Positions 1-5,532 of a stretch of DNA of 6,027 nucleotides are shown one piece after another (positions within the stretch are counted from its first letter, which is position 1; each line of letters begins with the position of its first letter). The position numbers and the translations under genes are program-made. The DNA is from an uncultured Megasphaera sp. (lineage in GTDB: Bacteria > Bacillota > Negativicutes > Veillonellales > Megasphaeraceae), in the NCBI GenBank assembly GCA_900554215.1, contig USGG01000080.1:1-6027 (forward strand). The letters run 5' to 3'. The notes under the pieces were generated by a model. It saw only the letters and a program-made list of their open reading frames with translations. It made no database searches and was not told the DNA's origin.

Positions 1-428
1 AAAACTTTCAAATCGCTCTCTAATACGCCTTCATAGAAGGACTGGTCGTAGTGGTCTATGAAAAAATTTCTGACCCAGTGTGATTTCACAAATCCGCAGG
101 CCTCATAAAAGGGTATCGTCAAGGGGCTGTCGCCGGTGCCGACCTGCAGCGTATGAAAGGCGCCCCGATAGCGCCGCCGGATATATTCGACAAAGGCCCG
201 CCCGTATCCGCAGCACTGCCACGGCGGGGCGACGGCCAGATTTTTAATTTCCAATACGCCCTCTCCCTCGTCGGTCACGACGCAGACGGCGCGGACGCCG
301 CCGTCTTCCATGACGTACAGGCGTCCGCGCTCCAAATAGGCGTCGATAGCCGACTCCTGCTCGTCTGCTATCAGCAGCAGGGGCAAGTATTTCTTTTTGT
401 TATCCATTATTTCTTTGTATTCTATCAT
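1..428 (-). CDS. GNAT-family N-acetyltransferase, C-terminal end cut by window edge
   Basis: Reading the minus strand from the ATG at 428 gives 142 open codons and no stop before the window edge, so the C-terminus is missing. The acetyl-CoA binding signature is visible: a strand IKNLAVAP at residues 61-68, then QCCGYGRAF at 71-79 (the Q/R-x-x-G-x-G/A pyrophosphate loop), and later FYEACGF at 107-113, the usual motif B ending. These fix the fold as GNAT; the acceptor substrate cannot be told. Upstream of the ATG the only Shine-Dalgarno-like run is AAAGG at 445-449, 16 nt away, which is long, so the second Met (residue 8, position 407) is a possible alternative start. The gene begins 23 nt after the hydrolase stop, in the same direction, and is probably the last visible gene of the dha transcript. 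Most GNAT proteins of this type are about 150-165 residues, so little is missing. Confidence 0.85.
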   Translation of the reverse strand, partial: MIEYKEIMDNKKKYLPLLLIADEQESAIDAYLERGRLYVMEDGGVRAVCVVTDEGEGVLEIKNLAVAPPWQCCGYGRAFVEYIRRRYRGAFHTLQVGTGDSPLTIPFYEACGFVKSHWVRNFFIDHYDQSFYEGVLESDLKV

Positions 429-451
429 GCTGTAGTTTCTGCGACCTTTCG

Positions 452-1396
452 TTACTGCGTGTCCAAGAGAAATTCCGTGACGAGCTGCCGGTATTCCCTT
501 CGGTTTGTAGAAATGCCGACGGCGTGGGGTGAGCCTTCGAAGACATGGACGTATTTCTCTGCACTGGCACAGTTTTCATAGAGGCTCCAGACCGTCTTTA
601 CCGGCACGAGGCGGTCCTCCTGCCCGTGGAGGAACAAGACGGGACAGCGTATCGACCGTACGGCGTGGGCCGGCTCGATGTCTGATAAAAACTTGCCCGT
701 GTGATACCACATGGCCCCTTGGAAAAAGGGCATGAGGATATCGTATTCCCAGACGAGGCGGTCGTCTTGGGCCGCCGCCATGAGCTTTTCCCGTCCCAGG
801 GACACGATGTTGCCGTAGGAACTGTCGGCGACGACGAAGGCCGCGTCCCGTCCGGCGTCGCTGCCGGCGTACAAGAGTGCCATAGCCGCGCCCAGGGATA
901 CGCCGTGGAGGCCAACGGTCATCGATGCGTCTTTTTCTTTCAGCCACTGTACCCATCGGCCGATGTCGTCGGCTTCCTGGACGCCCCATTCAGTCTGGCC
1001 GCCGCTTTCGCCGTGGCCGCGCTGGTCTACGAGCAGGACGTTATAGCCCAAGTTGCGGTACATGCCGACGTAGGGCAGGCACATGGCCCGATTGTGATAC
1101 AGGCCATGCAGCAGGATTACCGTATGATGGGAGCCGCCCTGGTCTTCAATATATGTCCCCCGCAAAGGAACGCCGTCGCGGCCCGTCGTCTCCGCTTCCT
1201 GCCAGTCGAACCGTTCCTCGCCGGCGTCGATTCGCTCTACGTCGCGGGACATGTTTTCAATGCCGAATATGACGTCCCACGGCGCAGAAGCAAATCGCTC
1301 GAAGGCCAGATTGCCGATATACAGTCCCGCGCCGAAGGCCAGCACGGCGGCAAGACAGACCAGCGTGCAGAGAAATTTAAGTAAACGCCTTATCAT
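452..1396 (-). CDS. Membrane-anchored alpha/beta hydrolase (serine hydrolase)
   Basis: The 314-residue protein has a basic N-terminus and one hydrophobic segment at about residues 5-29, without a clear signal cleavage site. It is probably anchored to the membrane with the catalytic domain outside, though the topology is inferred. The alpha/beta hydrolase core is complete: oxyanion-side HG at 97-98, DQRGHGES at 124-131, nucleophile elbow G-V-S167-L-G at 165-169, acid D261 in HGQED, and H291 in GSPHAVG. It resembles the YqkD/YfhR-like esterase group; the substrate is unknown. The ATG at 1396 is preceded by a GGACGGGAG-like ribosome site that overlaps the region just after the dhaM stop. The gap to dhaM is only 12 nt, so co-transcription with the dihydroxyacetone kinase genes is very likely. 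A role in feeding that pathway, for example by splitting glycerol esters, is only speculation. Confidence 0.9.
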   Translation of the reverse strand: MIRRLLKFLCTLVCLAAVLAFGAGLYIGNLAFERFASAPWDVIFGIENMSRDVERIDAGEERFDWQEAETTGRDGVPLRGTYIEDQGGSHHTVILLHGLYHNRAMCLPYVGMYRNLGYNVLLVDQRGHGESGGQTEWGVQEADDIGRWVQWLKEKDASMTVGLHGVSLGAAMALLYAGSDAGRDAAFVVADSSYGNIVSLGREKLMAAAQDDRLVWEYDILMPFFQGAMWYHTGKFLSDIEPAHAVRSIRCPVLFLHGQEDRLVPVKTVWSLYENCASAEKYVHVFEGSPHAVGISTNRREYRQLVTEFLLDTQ

Positions 1397-1408
1397 GGTC
1401 TCCCGTCC

Positions 1409-1786
1409 TTACAGCTTGCGGTCCCGCCCGCCTTCGACCTTTTCCTGCATATCGTCTATGGCCGTGCCGCCTTCCGCTTCGACGGCAGCGATGACTGCGC
1501 CTTCGACAAAGGGGCTGTCGAGAAGGACGACGCGCTTGTCGTCCAGGGCTTCGACGACCATCTCGGCCGTCATGACGGCGCTGCCCATGTCCATGATGAC
1601 GACGACGCCGTCTTCCGAATACACCGACTCGACGGCGGCGCAGATTTTTTCAAAGCTCGTGCCCAGGCCGCCGTCCTCCATGCCGCCGGCTGCAGCGACG
1701 GGAGCCGCCGGAGCCATCATCTTCGCCAGCTCGGCTGCGCCTTCCGCCGCCTTTTGGCTGTGCGATACCAATACAATGCCTACCAT
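1409..1786 (-). CDS. dhaM: Dihydroxyacetone kinase phosphotransfer subunit DhaM (single EIIA-Man-like domain)
   Basis: DhaM passes phosphate from the PTS protein HPr to the ADP bound on DhaL, so that the kinase uses phosphoenolpyruvate rather than free ATP. The N-terminus GIVLVSHS carries the phosphorylated histidine at H9, the same position as in known DhaM proteins. It is followed by the EIIA-mannose-type strand VVVIMDMGSAVMTAEM at about 61-76 and a GTSFEKI segment at 42-48. At 125 residues it holds only the EIIA-like domain, as in Lactococcus; the Escherichia coli protein also has fused HPr and EI-like domains. Separate HPr and enzyme I, not in this window, must therefore serve it. A perfect AAGGAGG lies at 1794-1800, 7 nt before the ATG. 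It is the third gene of dhaKLM and is followed 12 nt later by the hydrolase. Confidence 0.95.
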   Translation of the reverse strand: MVGIVLVSHSQKAAEGAAELAKMMAPAAPVAAAGGMEDGGLGTSFEKICAAVESVYSEDGVVVIMDMGSAVMTAEMVVEALDDKRVVLLDSPFVEGAVIAAVEAEGGTAIDDMQEKVEGGRDRKL

Positions 1787-1809
1787 ATTTTTTCCTCCTT
1801 CACAGGTAA

Positions 1810-1828
1810 GGCCGGCAATACGCCGGCC
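1810..1828. repeat. Perfect GC-rich hairpin between dhaL and dhaM
   Basis: GGCCGGC (1810-1816) pairs perfectly with GCCGGCC (1822-1828) around a 5-nt loop AATAC. In the dha transcript (minus strand) the stem lies about 13 nt after the dhaL stop and ends 9 nt before the dhaM Shine-Dalgarno. No T-run follows on that strand, so it is not a normal terminator for the operon. On the plus strand it is followed by CGTTTTT, which resembles a weak terminator for antisense transcription. A role in message stability or in tuning DhaM translation is inferred. Confidence 0.6.
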
Positions 1829-1841
1829 CGTTTTTCTATCC

Positions 1842-2468
1842 TTATTCGTCTATGTGCTCCGCCATGGTCCGCAGCATATACCACGACGACGTCGCTCCCG
1901 GGTCCTGATGTCCCAGGCTGCGCTCGCCGAGGTAGCTGGCCCGTCCTTTAGTGGCGATGATCGTCTTCGTATATTCCACGCCCTGTTCGGCTGCCGCCGC
2001 GCCGTCCTGCAAGGCTTCTTTCAGCGATTTGCCGTTTTCTACGGCTGCTTTCACTGCCCGCAGGGCCGGGCATAAGGCATCGAGCATCGTCTTTTCGCCT
2101 TCCGTCGCCTTGCCGCGCATCTTGATGCCTTCGACGGCCGCTTCCATGGCCGCGGCAAAAGCCGGCCCGTCCAGCTCGGTCATCCCCTTGCAGGCCATGC
2201 CTGCCTTCATAAACGCCGTGCCGTACAGGGGGCCCGACGCGCCGCCGACTGTCGATACGAGCTGCATGCCCACGCCCTTGAGAAGGGTGCCGATGTCCGT
2301 ACCGGCCCAGGAGGGCAGCTTTTGTTCCACGGCGGCAAAGCCGCGGGCCAAGTTGATGCCGTGGTCGCCGTCGCCGATTTCATTATCGAGCTGCGTCAGG
2401 AAATCCTTATTTTCTTCTATGGTTTTAGCAATAGCCGTCATGACTTCGGCTAATTTCTGCGTATTCAA
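1842..2468 (-). CDS. dhaL: Dihydroxyacetone kinase ADP-binding subunit DhaL
   Basis: DhaL holds the nucleotide that transfers phosphate to dihydroxyacetone on DhaK. The magnesium-binding aspartates are seen in LDNEIGDGDHG (D28, D33, D35, with H36). The nucleotide loop STVGGASGPLYG lies at 72-83, and the late RASYLGERSLGHQDPGA segment at 176-192 is typical of the C-terminal lid. The 208-residue length fits the family. The start is a TTG at 2466-2468: it is preceded by AAGGGAGG with 9 nt spacing, gives the MN-type N-terminus common in DhaL, and leaves a 15-nt gap after the dhaK stop. The first ATG, nine codons in, would cut into helix 1 and has no better ribosome site. A weaker TTG start may set DhaL levels below DhaK, which is inference. 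The 55 nt before dhaM contain a strong hairpin. Confidence 0.95.
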   Translation of the reverse strand: MNTQKLAEVMTAIAKTIEENKDFLTQLDNEIGDGDHGINLARGFAAVEQKLPSWAGTDIGTLLKGVGMQLVSTVGGASGPLYGTAFMKAGMACKGMTELDGPAFAAAMEAAVEGIKMRGKATEGEKTMLDALCPALRAVKAAVENGKSLKEALQDGAAAAEQGVEYTKTIIATKGRASYLGERSLGHQDPGATSSWYMLRTMAEHIDE

Positions 2469-2483
2469 TCGCCCGTCCCTCCC

Positions 2484-3473
2484 TTATTTCTTCCAGGCCA
2501 GCGTGTCAGCCTTGGCGTCGTAAAGCTTCTTCATTTCATCGTCCAGCCGCAGCAGCGTCAGGGAGAAGCCGGCCATTTCGATAGACGTCATGTAGTTGCC
2601 GACCATCGTGTCATAGACGCGGATGCCTTTTTCCTTCAAATAATCCTGCACAAAGTTGTTTACGATGTACAGCTCCATGAGAGGCGTTCCGCCCATGCCG
2701 TTGACTAGGACGACGACGTCGCTGCCGGTGTAATCCAAATCAGCGAGGATGCTGTCGAGAAGCATCTTGGCGATGGAATCGGCCGTGCCCAGGGCTTCGC
2801 GGTGCGTGCCCGGCTCGCCGTGGATGCCGATGCCGATTTCCATTTCCGTATCGGACAGCTCAAATCCCGGCTTGCCTGCCGCCGGCACCGTGCAGGGCTC
2901 AATAGCCATGCCCATGGAGCGGACGTTGGCGATGACCTTTTCCGCCGCGGCCTTGACTTCTTCCAGGCTCGCGCCTTCAGCGGCCTTGGCCCCGGCGATT
3001 TTGTGCACGAAAATCGTACCGGCTACGCCGCGCCGTCCCGTCGTGTACAGGCTGTCCTTGACGGCTACGTCATCGTTGACGACGACATAATCGGCCTTGA
3101 TGCCTTCATCGGCAGCCATTTCGATAGCCATTTCAAAATTCATGACGTCGCCAGTATAATTTTTGACGACGCACAGTACGCCCTTATCCGTAGCGACGGC
3201 CTTGATGCCTTCCAGCACCTGATCCGGTGTCGGCGACGTAAAGACCGTACCGGCTACAGCGCAGTCCAGCATGCCTTCGCCGACGTAGCCGCCGTGAGCC
3301 GGCTCGTGGCCGCTGCCGCCGCCGCTGACCAGGGCGACCTTGTCTTCCTGCTTCGGCTCCCGCACGACAATCGTACCGTACTCGAGCTTGCGCAGCTTCT
3401 GCGGCGCCGCCTTTACCAATCCCAGGATCATTTCCTCTTCTACGGCTGCCACGTCGTTTATGATTTTTTTCAT
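2484..3473 (-). CDS. dhaK: Dihydroxyacetone kinase substrate-binding subunit DhaK
   Basis: DhaK binds dihydroxyacetone covalently and receives phosphate from DhaL to make dihydroxyacetone phosphate in the cytoplasm. Key features sit where the Escherichia coli protein has them: GGGSGHEP at 51-58 with H56, D109 in KNYTGDV, and GIGIHGEPGTHRE with H218, the histidine that forms the hemiaminal with the substrate. Because H56, D109 and H218 are all present, this is a real kinase subunit and not the DhaQ-type coactivator paralogue. The length of 329 residues is normal for the PTS-dependent form; ATP-dependent enzymes fuse K and L domains. The ATG at 3473 follows AAAAGGAGAGG at 3480-3490. It is the first gene of dhaKLM and has its own promoter in the 93-nt gap downstream of the TetR gene. 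Confidence 0.97.
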   Translation of the reverse strand: MKKIINDVAAVEEEMILGLVKAAPQKLRKLEYGTIVVREPKQEDKVALVSGGGSGHEPAHGGYVGEGMLDCAVAGTVFTSPTPDQVLEGIKAVATDKGVLCVVKNYTGDVMNFEMAIEMAADEGIKADYVVVNDDVAVKDSLYTTGRRGVAGTIFVHKIAGAKAAEGASLEEVKAAAEKVIANVRSMGMAIEPCTVPAAGKPGFELSDTEMEIGIGIHGEPGTHREALGTADSIAKMLLDSILADLDYTGSDVVVLVNGMGGTPLMELYIVNNFVQDYLKEKGIRVYDTMVGNYMTSIEMAGFSLTLLRLDDEMKKLYDAKADTLAWKK

Positions 3474-3527
3474 CGCGTCATCCTCTCCTTTTCCATAAAA
3501 AATAAATAATGCCTGTCATTTGACTTT

Positions 3528-3556
3528 AGTATAGCAACATTTCAGAGAAACCACAA
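3528..3556 (-). promoter_or_regulatory. Probable sigma-70 promoter of the dhaKLM operon
   Basis: On the minus strand TTGTGG (3551-3556) and TATACT (3528-3533) are separated by exactly 17 nt. The -10 box is a good match and the -35 box is partial. Transcription would start near 3521, giving a leader of about 48 nt before dhaK. The spacer contains a small inverted repeat, TTTC-TCT-GAAA (3540-3550), which could bind a regulator but is too short to rely on. The -35 box lies about 11 nt beyond the end of the TetR gene, and no terminator is seen between them, so some read-through from that gene is also possible. Confidence 0.6.
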
Positions 3557-3566
3557 TATATGGCCT

Positions 3567-4229
3567 TCATCCCCGCCCCTTCGTCCGTCCTGCGCCGTAA
3601 TACTCCAAATTCATGGCGATAAACCGCTTCATATTGTCCTGAAAATCGACGGGCTCGACGGCAATGCCGGCCCGCTCCAAGGCCTGCCGCAGCAGGGGAT
3701 TGTCGCAGCACATGCTGCATATGCCGACGGCGTGGAAATACACGGCCAGGATGCACTCGCAGGCCTCTTCCCGCCGGATTCCCAAATTCTGCGCCAGCAC
3801 GGCAGCCAGCGCTCCGGCCTTCTCGAAATACAAGGCTTTAAACTCCGCCAGCCTGTCGACGGATACGTTCGTCTCGATAATAGACGACAAAATATCGCCG
3901 TAGCGCAGGTAATCCCGATGAGCCGACAGGATGCCTGCCCATACCTCGGCATATACGCCTACGGCATAGCCGCAGCCGGGGGGAAAGGCCGCCAGCAGGG
4001 CATCCATATAGGCGCTCATCTTTTCGCCGCATAGGACCAAAAAAATATCTTCCTTGCTGGTCACGTATTTATATAAATTAGCCCGGGTCCACGACAGCTC
4101 GGCGGCAATGGTCGTCAGCGTGATGTCATGATAGGGCTTGGCGGAAAACAGCCTATCTGCCGCCTGCTTCACTTCTTCCATGCGCGCTTCCTTTTGTTCG
4201 GCGCTCCGCGCCCTGACAAATTCCGACAT
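3567..4229 (-). CDS. TetR/AcrR-family transcriptional regulator
   Basis: This is a 220-residue one-component regulator with an N-terminal TetR DNA-binding domain. The helix-turn-helix at about residues 36-57 reads DITLTTIAAELSWTRANLYKYV and continues into SKEDIFLVL, the hallmark of the family. The C-terminal two thirds form a ligand domain of unknown specificity. They hold a cluster of cysteines (C159, C171, C174, C175; ICSMCCD at 170-176) that might respond to redox or electrophiles, which is speculation. The ATG at 4229 was chosen because AAGGAGG lies 5 nt upstream; an in-frame ATG at 4256 would put that ribosome site inside the gene. It diverges from the flavin reductase-flavodoxin pair and shares a promoter region with a palindrome over its own -10 box, so autorepression and control of the pair are likely. 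It lies upstream of dhaK in the same direction, but no copy of the palindrome is seen at the dha promoter. Confidence 0.92.
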   Translation of the reverse strand: MSEFVRARSAEQKEARMEEVKQAADRLFSAKPYHDITLTTIAAELSWTRANLYKYVTSKEDIFLVLCGEKMSAYMDALLAAFPPGCGYAVGVYAEVWAGILSAHRDYLRYGDILSSIIETNVSVDRLAEFKALYFEKAGALAAVLAQNLGIRREEACECILAVYFHAVGICSMCCDNPLLRQALERAGIAVEPVDFQDNMKRFIAMNLEYYGAGRTKGRG

Positions 4230-4239
4230 ATAGCCCTCC

Positions 4240-4249
4240 TTGTATACAA
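4240..4249. repeat. Perfect 10-bp palindrome TTGTATACAA upstream of the TetR gene
   Basis: The palindrome lies in the leader of the regulator gene and overlaps its Shine-Dalgarno sequence (4235-4241) by two bases. It may be a second protein-binding site or simply chance in AT-rich DNA; no second copy was seen at the other promoters of the window. Confidence 0.3.
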
Positions 4250-4259
4250 ATATCATGTA

Positions 4260-4283
4260 CTATGGTTTCATTATAGACCATAG
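4260..4283. promoter_or_regulatory. Candidate TetR operator (24-bp interrupted palindrome)
   Basis: CTATGGT (4260-4266) and ACCATAG (4277-4283) are perfect inverted repeats separated by 10 nt. The centre of symmetry falls on the -10 box of the TetR-gene promoter (4270-4275), and the right arm ends 9 bp from the -35 box of the opposite promoter. Size, symmetry and place fit a site for a dimeric TetR repressor that shuts off its own promoter and may also affect the divergent genes. The assignment to this regulator is inferred from position. Confidence 0.6.
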
Positions 4284-4299
4284 GGCCGTACATTGACAA
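4270..4299 (-). promoter_or_regulatory. Promoter of the TetR-family gene
   Basis: On the minus strand TTGTCA (4294-4299) is followed after 18 nt by a consensus TATAAT (4270-4275). Transcription would begin near 4263, about 34 nt before the chosen ATG. The -35 box overlaps the -35 box of the opposite promoter by five bases, so RNA polymerase can hardly occupy both at once. Confidence 0.7.
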
Positions 4300-4321
4300 G
4301 AATCATCGCGTATGCTATTAT
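4293..4321 (+). promoter_or_regulatory. Strong promoter of the flavin reductase-flavodoxin operon
   Basis: A consensus TTGACA (4293-4298), a 17-nt spacer and TATTAT (4316-4321) form a near-ideal sigma-70 promoter. A TG at 4313-4314 gives an extended -10 element. Transcription would start near 4328, leaving a leader of about 66 nt that contains pentamer repeats. Confidence 0.75.
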
Positions 4322-4329
4322 TTTATTAA

Positions 4330-4349
4330 GTTACGTTACGTTATGTTAT
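4330..4349 (+). repeat. Four tandem GTTAC/GTTAT pentamers in the leader
   Basis: Two GTTAC units are followed by two GTTAT units without interruption, just downstream of the predicted transcription start and 44 nt before the flavin reductase ATG. The following bases are a further TTTA-type repeat. Function is unknown; the repeat could vary in copy number by slippage. Confidence 0.6.
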
Positions 4350-4393
4350 TTATTTATTAATTACTATACAGTTCGTTTTTACAGGAGGAATCT

Positions 4394-4945
4394 ATGAAAA
4401 AGAATATCGGCGCGTTTCCCGCCTTGTACCCGACGCCCTTGACCATAGTCGGCGCGATGGTCGACGGCAAGCCGAGCTGGATGACCGTCGCCCATGTCGG
4501 CGTCATCGGGCACGACCGCATCCTCATCAGCTGTGCGAAGATTCACTATACGAACGAAGGCATCCGCCGGCACGGCGTCGTATCGGTCAGCCTCGTCGAC
4601 GAAGCCATGCTGCCCAAGGCCGACTGCGCCGGCAGCGTCAGCGGCCATCGGGAGGATAAATCGAGGCTGTTCGACTGGACCGCCGGTGAAACAGGGGCGC
4701 CCATTCCGACGGCATCGCCCCTTACGCTGGAATGCCGCGTCGTCGACAATTACGAAACGGAAACCTTCGACAATTTCATCCTGGAAATCAAGGCCGTCCT
4801 GGCCGAAGAAGAAATCCTGACGGCCGACGGCAAGCCGGACTACGAAAAAATCGCGCCGGTCCTGTTTGAATTTCCGACGTACACCTATCTCCGCACGGGC
4901 AAGCGTATCGGCAAATGCCTGTCCTTCGCCGGAACGCAAAGGTAA
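4394..4945 (+). CDS. Flavin reductase-like, FMN-binding split-barrel protein
   Basis: The 183-residue protein fits the flavin reductase/flavoredoxin class of FMN-binding split beta-barrels, which bind FMN and pass electrons from a reduced nicotinamide or another donor. Visible hallmarks are the N-terminal strand with P-x-P-L-T-I-V-G (13-20), the turn GKPSWMTVAHVGVIG (25-39) matching the usual N-x-M-T/V-x-x-W/H region, ISCAK at 45-49 and the stretch HYTNEGIRRHGVVSVSLV (51-68), typical of the phosphate-binding part of the fold. No signal peptide or membrane segment is seen, so it is cytoplasmic. The ATG at 4394 follows AGGAGGA at 4383-4389. It is the first gene of a two-gene operon with the flavodoxin, 34 nt downstream, under a strong promoter next to a TetR operator candidate. 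The flavodoxin is a likely electron partner, but the true substrate is unknown. Confidence 0.85.
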   Translation: MKKNIGAFPALYPTPLTIVGAMVDGKPSWMTVAHVGVIGHDRILISCAKIHYTNEGIRRHGVVSVSLVDEAMLPKADCAGSVSGHREDKSRLFDWTAGETGAPIPTASPLTLECRVVDNYETETFDNFILEIKAVLAEEEILTADGKPDYEKIAPVLFEFPTYTYLRTGKRIGKCLSFAGTQR

Positions 4946-4979
4946 GATTCTATATGTATTTCATGACAAGGAGGACCTT

Positions 4980-5459
4980 ATGATGAACAAACCCTTAGTA
5001 GCGTATTTTTCCGCCAGCGGCACGACGGCCAAGGCCGCAGCCCTATTAGCCCAGGCAGCGAAAGCCGATATCTGCGAAATCGTGCCGGAAACGCCGTACA
5101 CGCCGGCCGACTTAGACTGGACCGACCGCAGCAGCCGCACGACAAAAGAAAAGAACGACCCGTCCTTCCGCCCGGCCATAGGCGGCAAATCCATCGACGT
5201 CAGCCCTTACGATACCATTTATCTCGGCTTCCCTATCTGGTGGTACACGGCTCCGTCTATCATCAAGACCTTTTTGGAAAGCCACGACTTCTCCGGCAAG
5301 ACGATCATCCTCTTCGCCACGTCCGGCGGCAGCGGCCTCGGCAATACGGCCAAAGACCTGCAGCCGTCCTGCCCCGGCGCGACGATCAAGTCGGGCAAGC
5401 TCCTCAACGGCCGCCAAACCGTCGAAAGCGCGACGAAATGGCTGAACAGCTTTAAATAA
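4980..5459 (+). CDS. Flavodoxin family protein
   Basis: The 159-residue protein has the flavodoxin fold. Strand 1 leads into the FMN phosphate loop S11-A-S-G-T-T16, and LGFPIWWYTAP at 82-92 is the aromatic loop that stacks on the flavin. ILFATSGGSGLGNT at 110-123 is the third, 90s-type FMN loop. The sequence type is that of the short flavodoxins (Flavodoxin_4-like) common in anaerobes. Two ATG codons sit in tandem at 4980 and 4983; AAGGAGG at 4969-4975 supports either one. An open frame extends upstream to 4866, but it overlaps the previous gene and lacks its own ribosome site. It is the second and last gene of the operon and is closed by a strong hairpin 15 nt after the stop. Probable role: low-potential electron carrier or quinone/flavin reduction under stress; the latter is inferred from the regulator next door. 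Confidence 0.92.
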   Translation: MMNKPLVAYFSASGTTAKAAALLAQAAKADICEIVPETPYTPADLDWTDRSSRTTKEKNDPSFRPAIGGKSIDVSPYDTIYLGFPIWWYTAPSIIKTFLESHDFSGKTIILFATSGGSGLGNTAKDLQPSCPGATIKSGKLLNGRQTVESATKWLNSFK

Positions 5460-5474
5460 TAGAATAAACCTGCA

Positions 5475-5532
5475 TAAAACACACGAGGCCGATTGCCCTG
5501 TACGAAAGGGGCCATCAGCCTCGTGTGTTTTA
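5475..5532. terminator. Long perfect-stem hairpin, probable bidirectional terminator
   Basis: A 15-bp perfect stem pairs 5475-5489 (TAAAACACACGAGGC) with 5518-5532. Inside it GAT/ATC and GCCC/GGGC continue the stem with two mismatches, leaving a small loop near 5500-5507. The T-run TTTT lies at the end of the stem on both strands, so it could end both the flavodoxin transcript and any transcript from the right. The hairpin overlaps the end of the decayed minus-strand gene. Confidence 0.8.

Noticed and set aside
153..581. 142-codon plus-strand open frame opposite the acetyltransferase
   Set aside because: The minus strand carries clear GNAT motifs; the plus frame also crosses into the antisense of the hydrolase end.
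701..1384. Long plus-strand open frame opposite the hydrolase
   Set aside because: It is antisense to a gene with a complete catalytic triad, shows no recognisable domain, and has no convincing ribosome site; GC-rich third positions create such mirrors.
1251..2075. 274-codon plus-strand open frame across the hydrolase start, dhaM and dhaL
   Set aside because: It runs antisense across three real gene regions and is rich in Ser, Ala and Pro as expected from a mirror of GC-rich code.
2484..3473. DhaQ-type coactivator instead of DhaK
   Set aside because: The substrate-binding H218 and the catalytic H56 and D109 are all present, as in the true kinase subunit.
2802..3509. 235-codon plus-strand open frame opposite dhaK
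   Set aside because: DhaK is unmistakable on the other strand with all catalytic residues; the mirror frame has no family features.
4230..4256. Upstream ATG at 4256 as the TetR start
   Set aside because: It would put the AAGGAGG ribosome site inside the coding region and lies only a few bases after the predicted transcription start; the ATG at 4229 fits much better.
4379..4939. 186-codon minus-strand open frame opposite the flavin reductase
   Set aside because: It mirrors a plus-strand gene that has a strong promoter, ribosome site and family features.
4866..4979. N-terminal extension of the flavodoxin
   Set aside because: It overlaps the flavin reductase gene by 80 bp, and the strong ribosome site lies directly before the tandem ATG at 4980, where flavodoxin homology begins.
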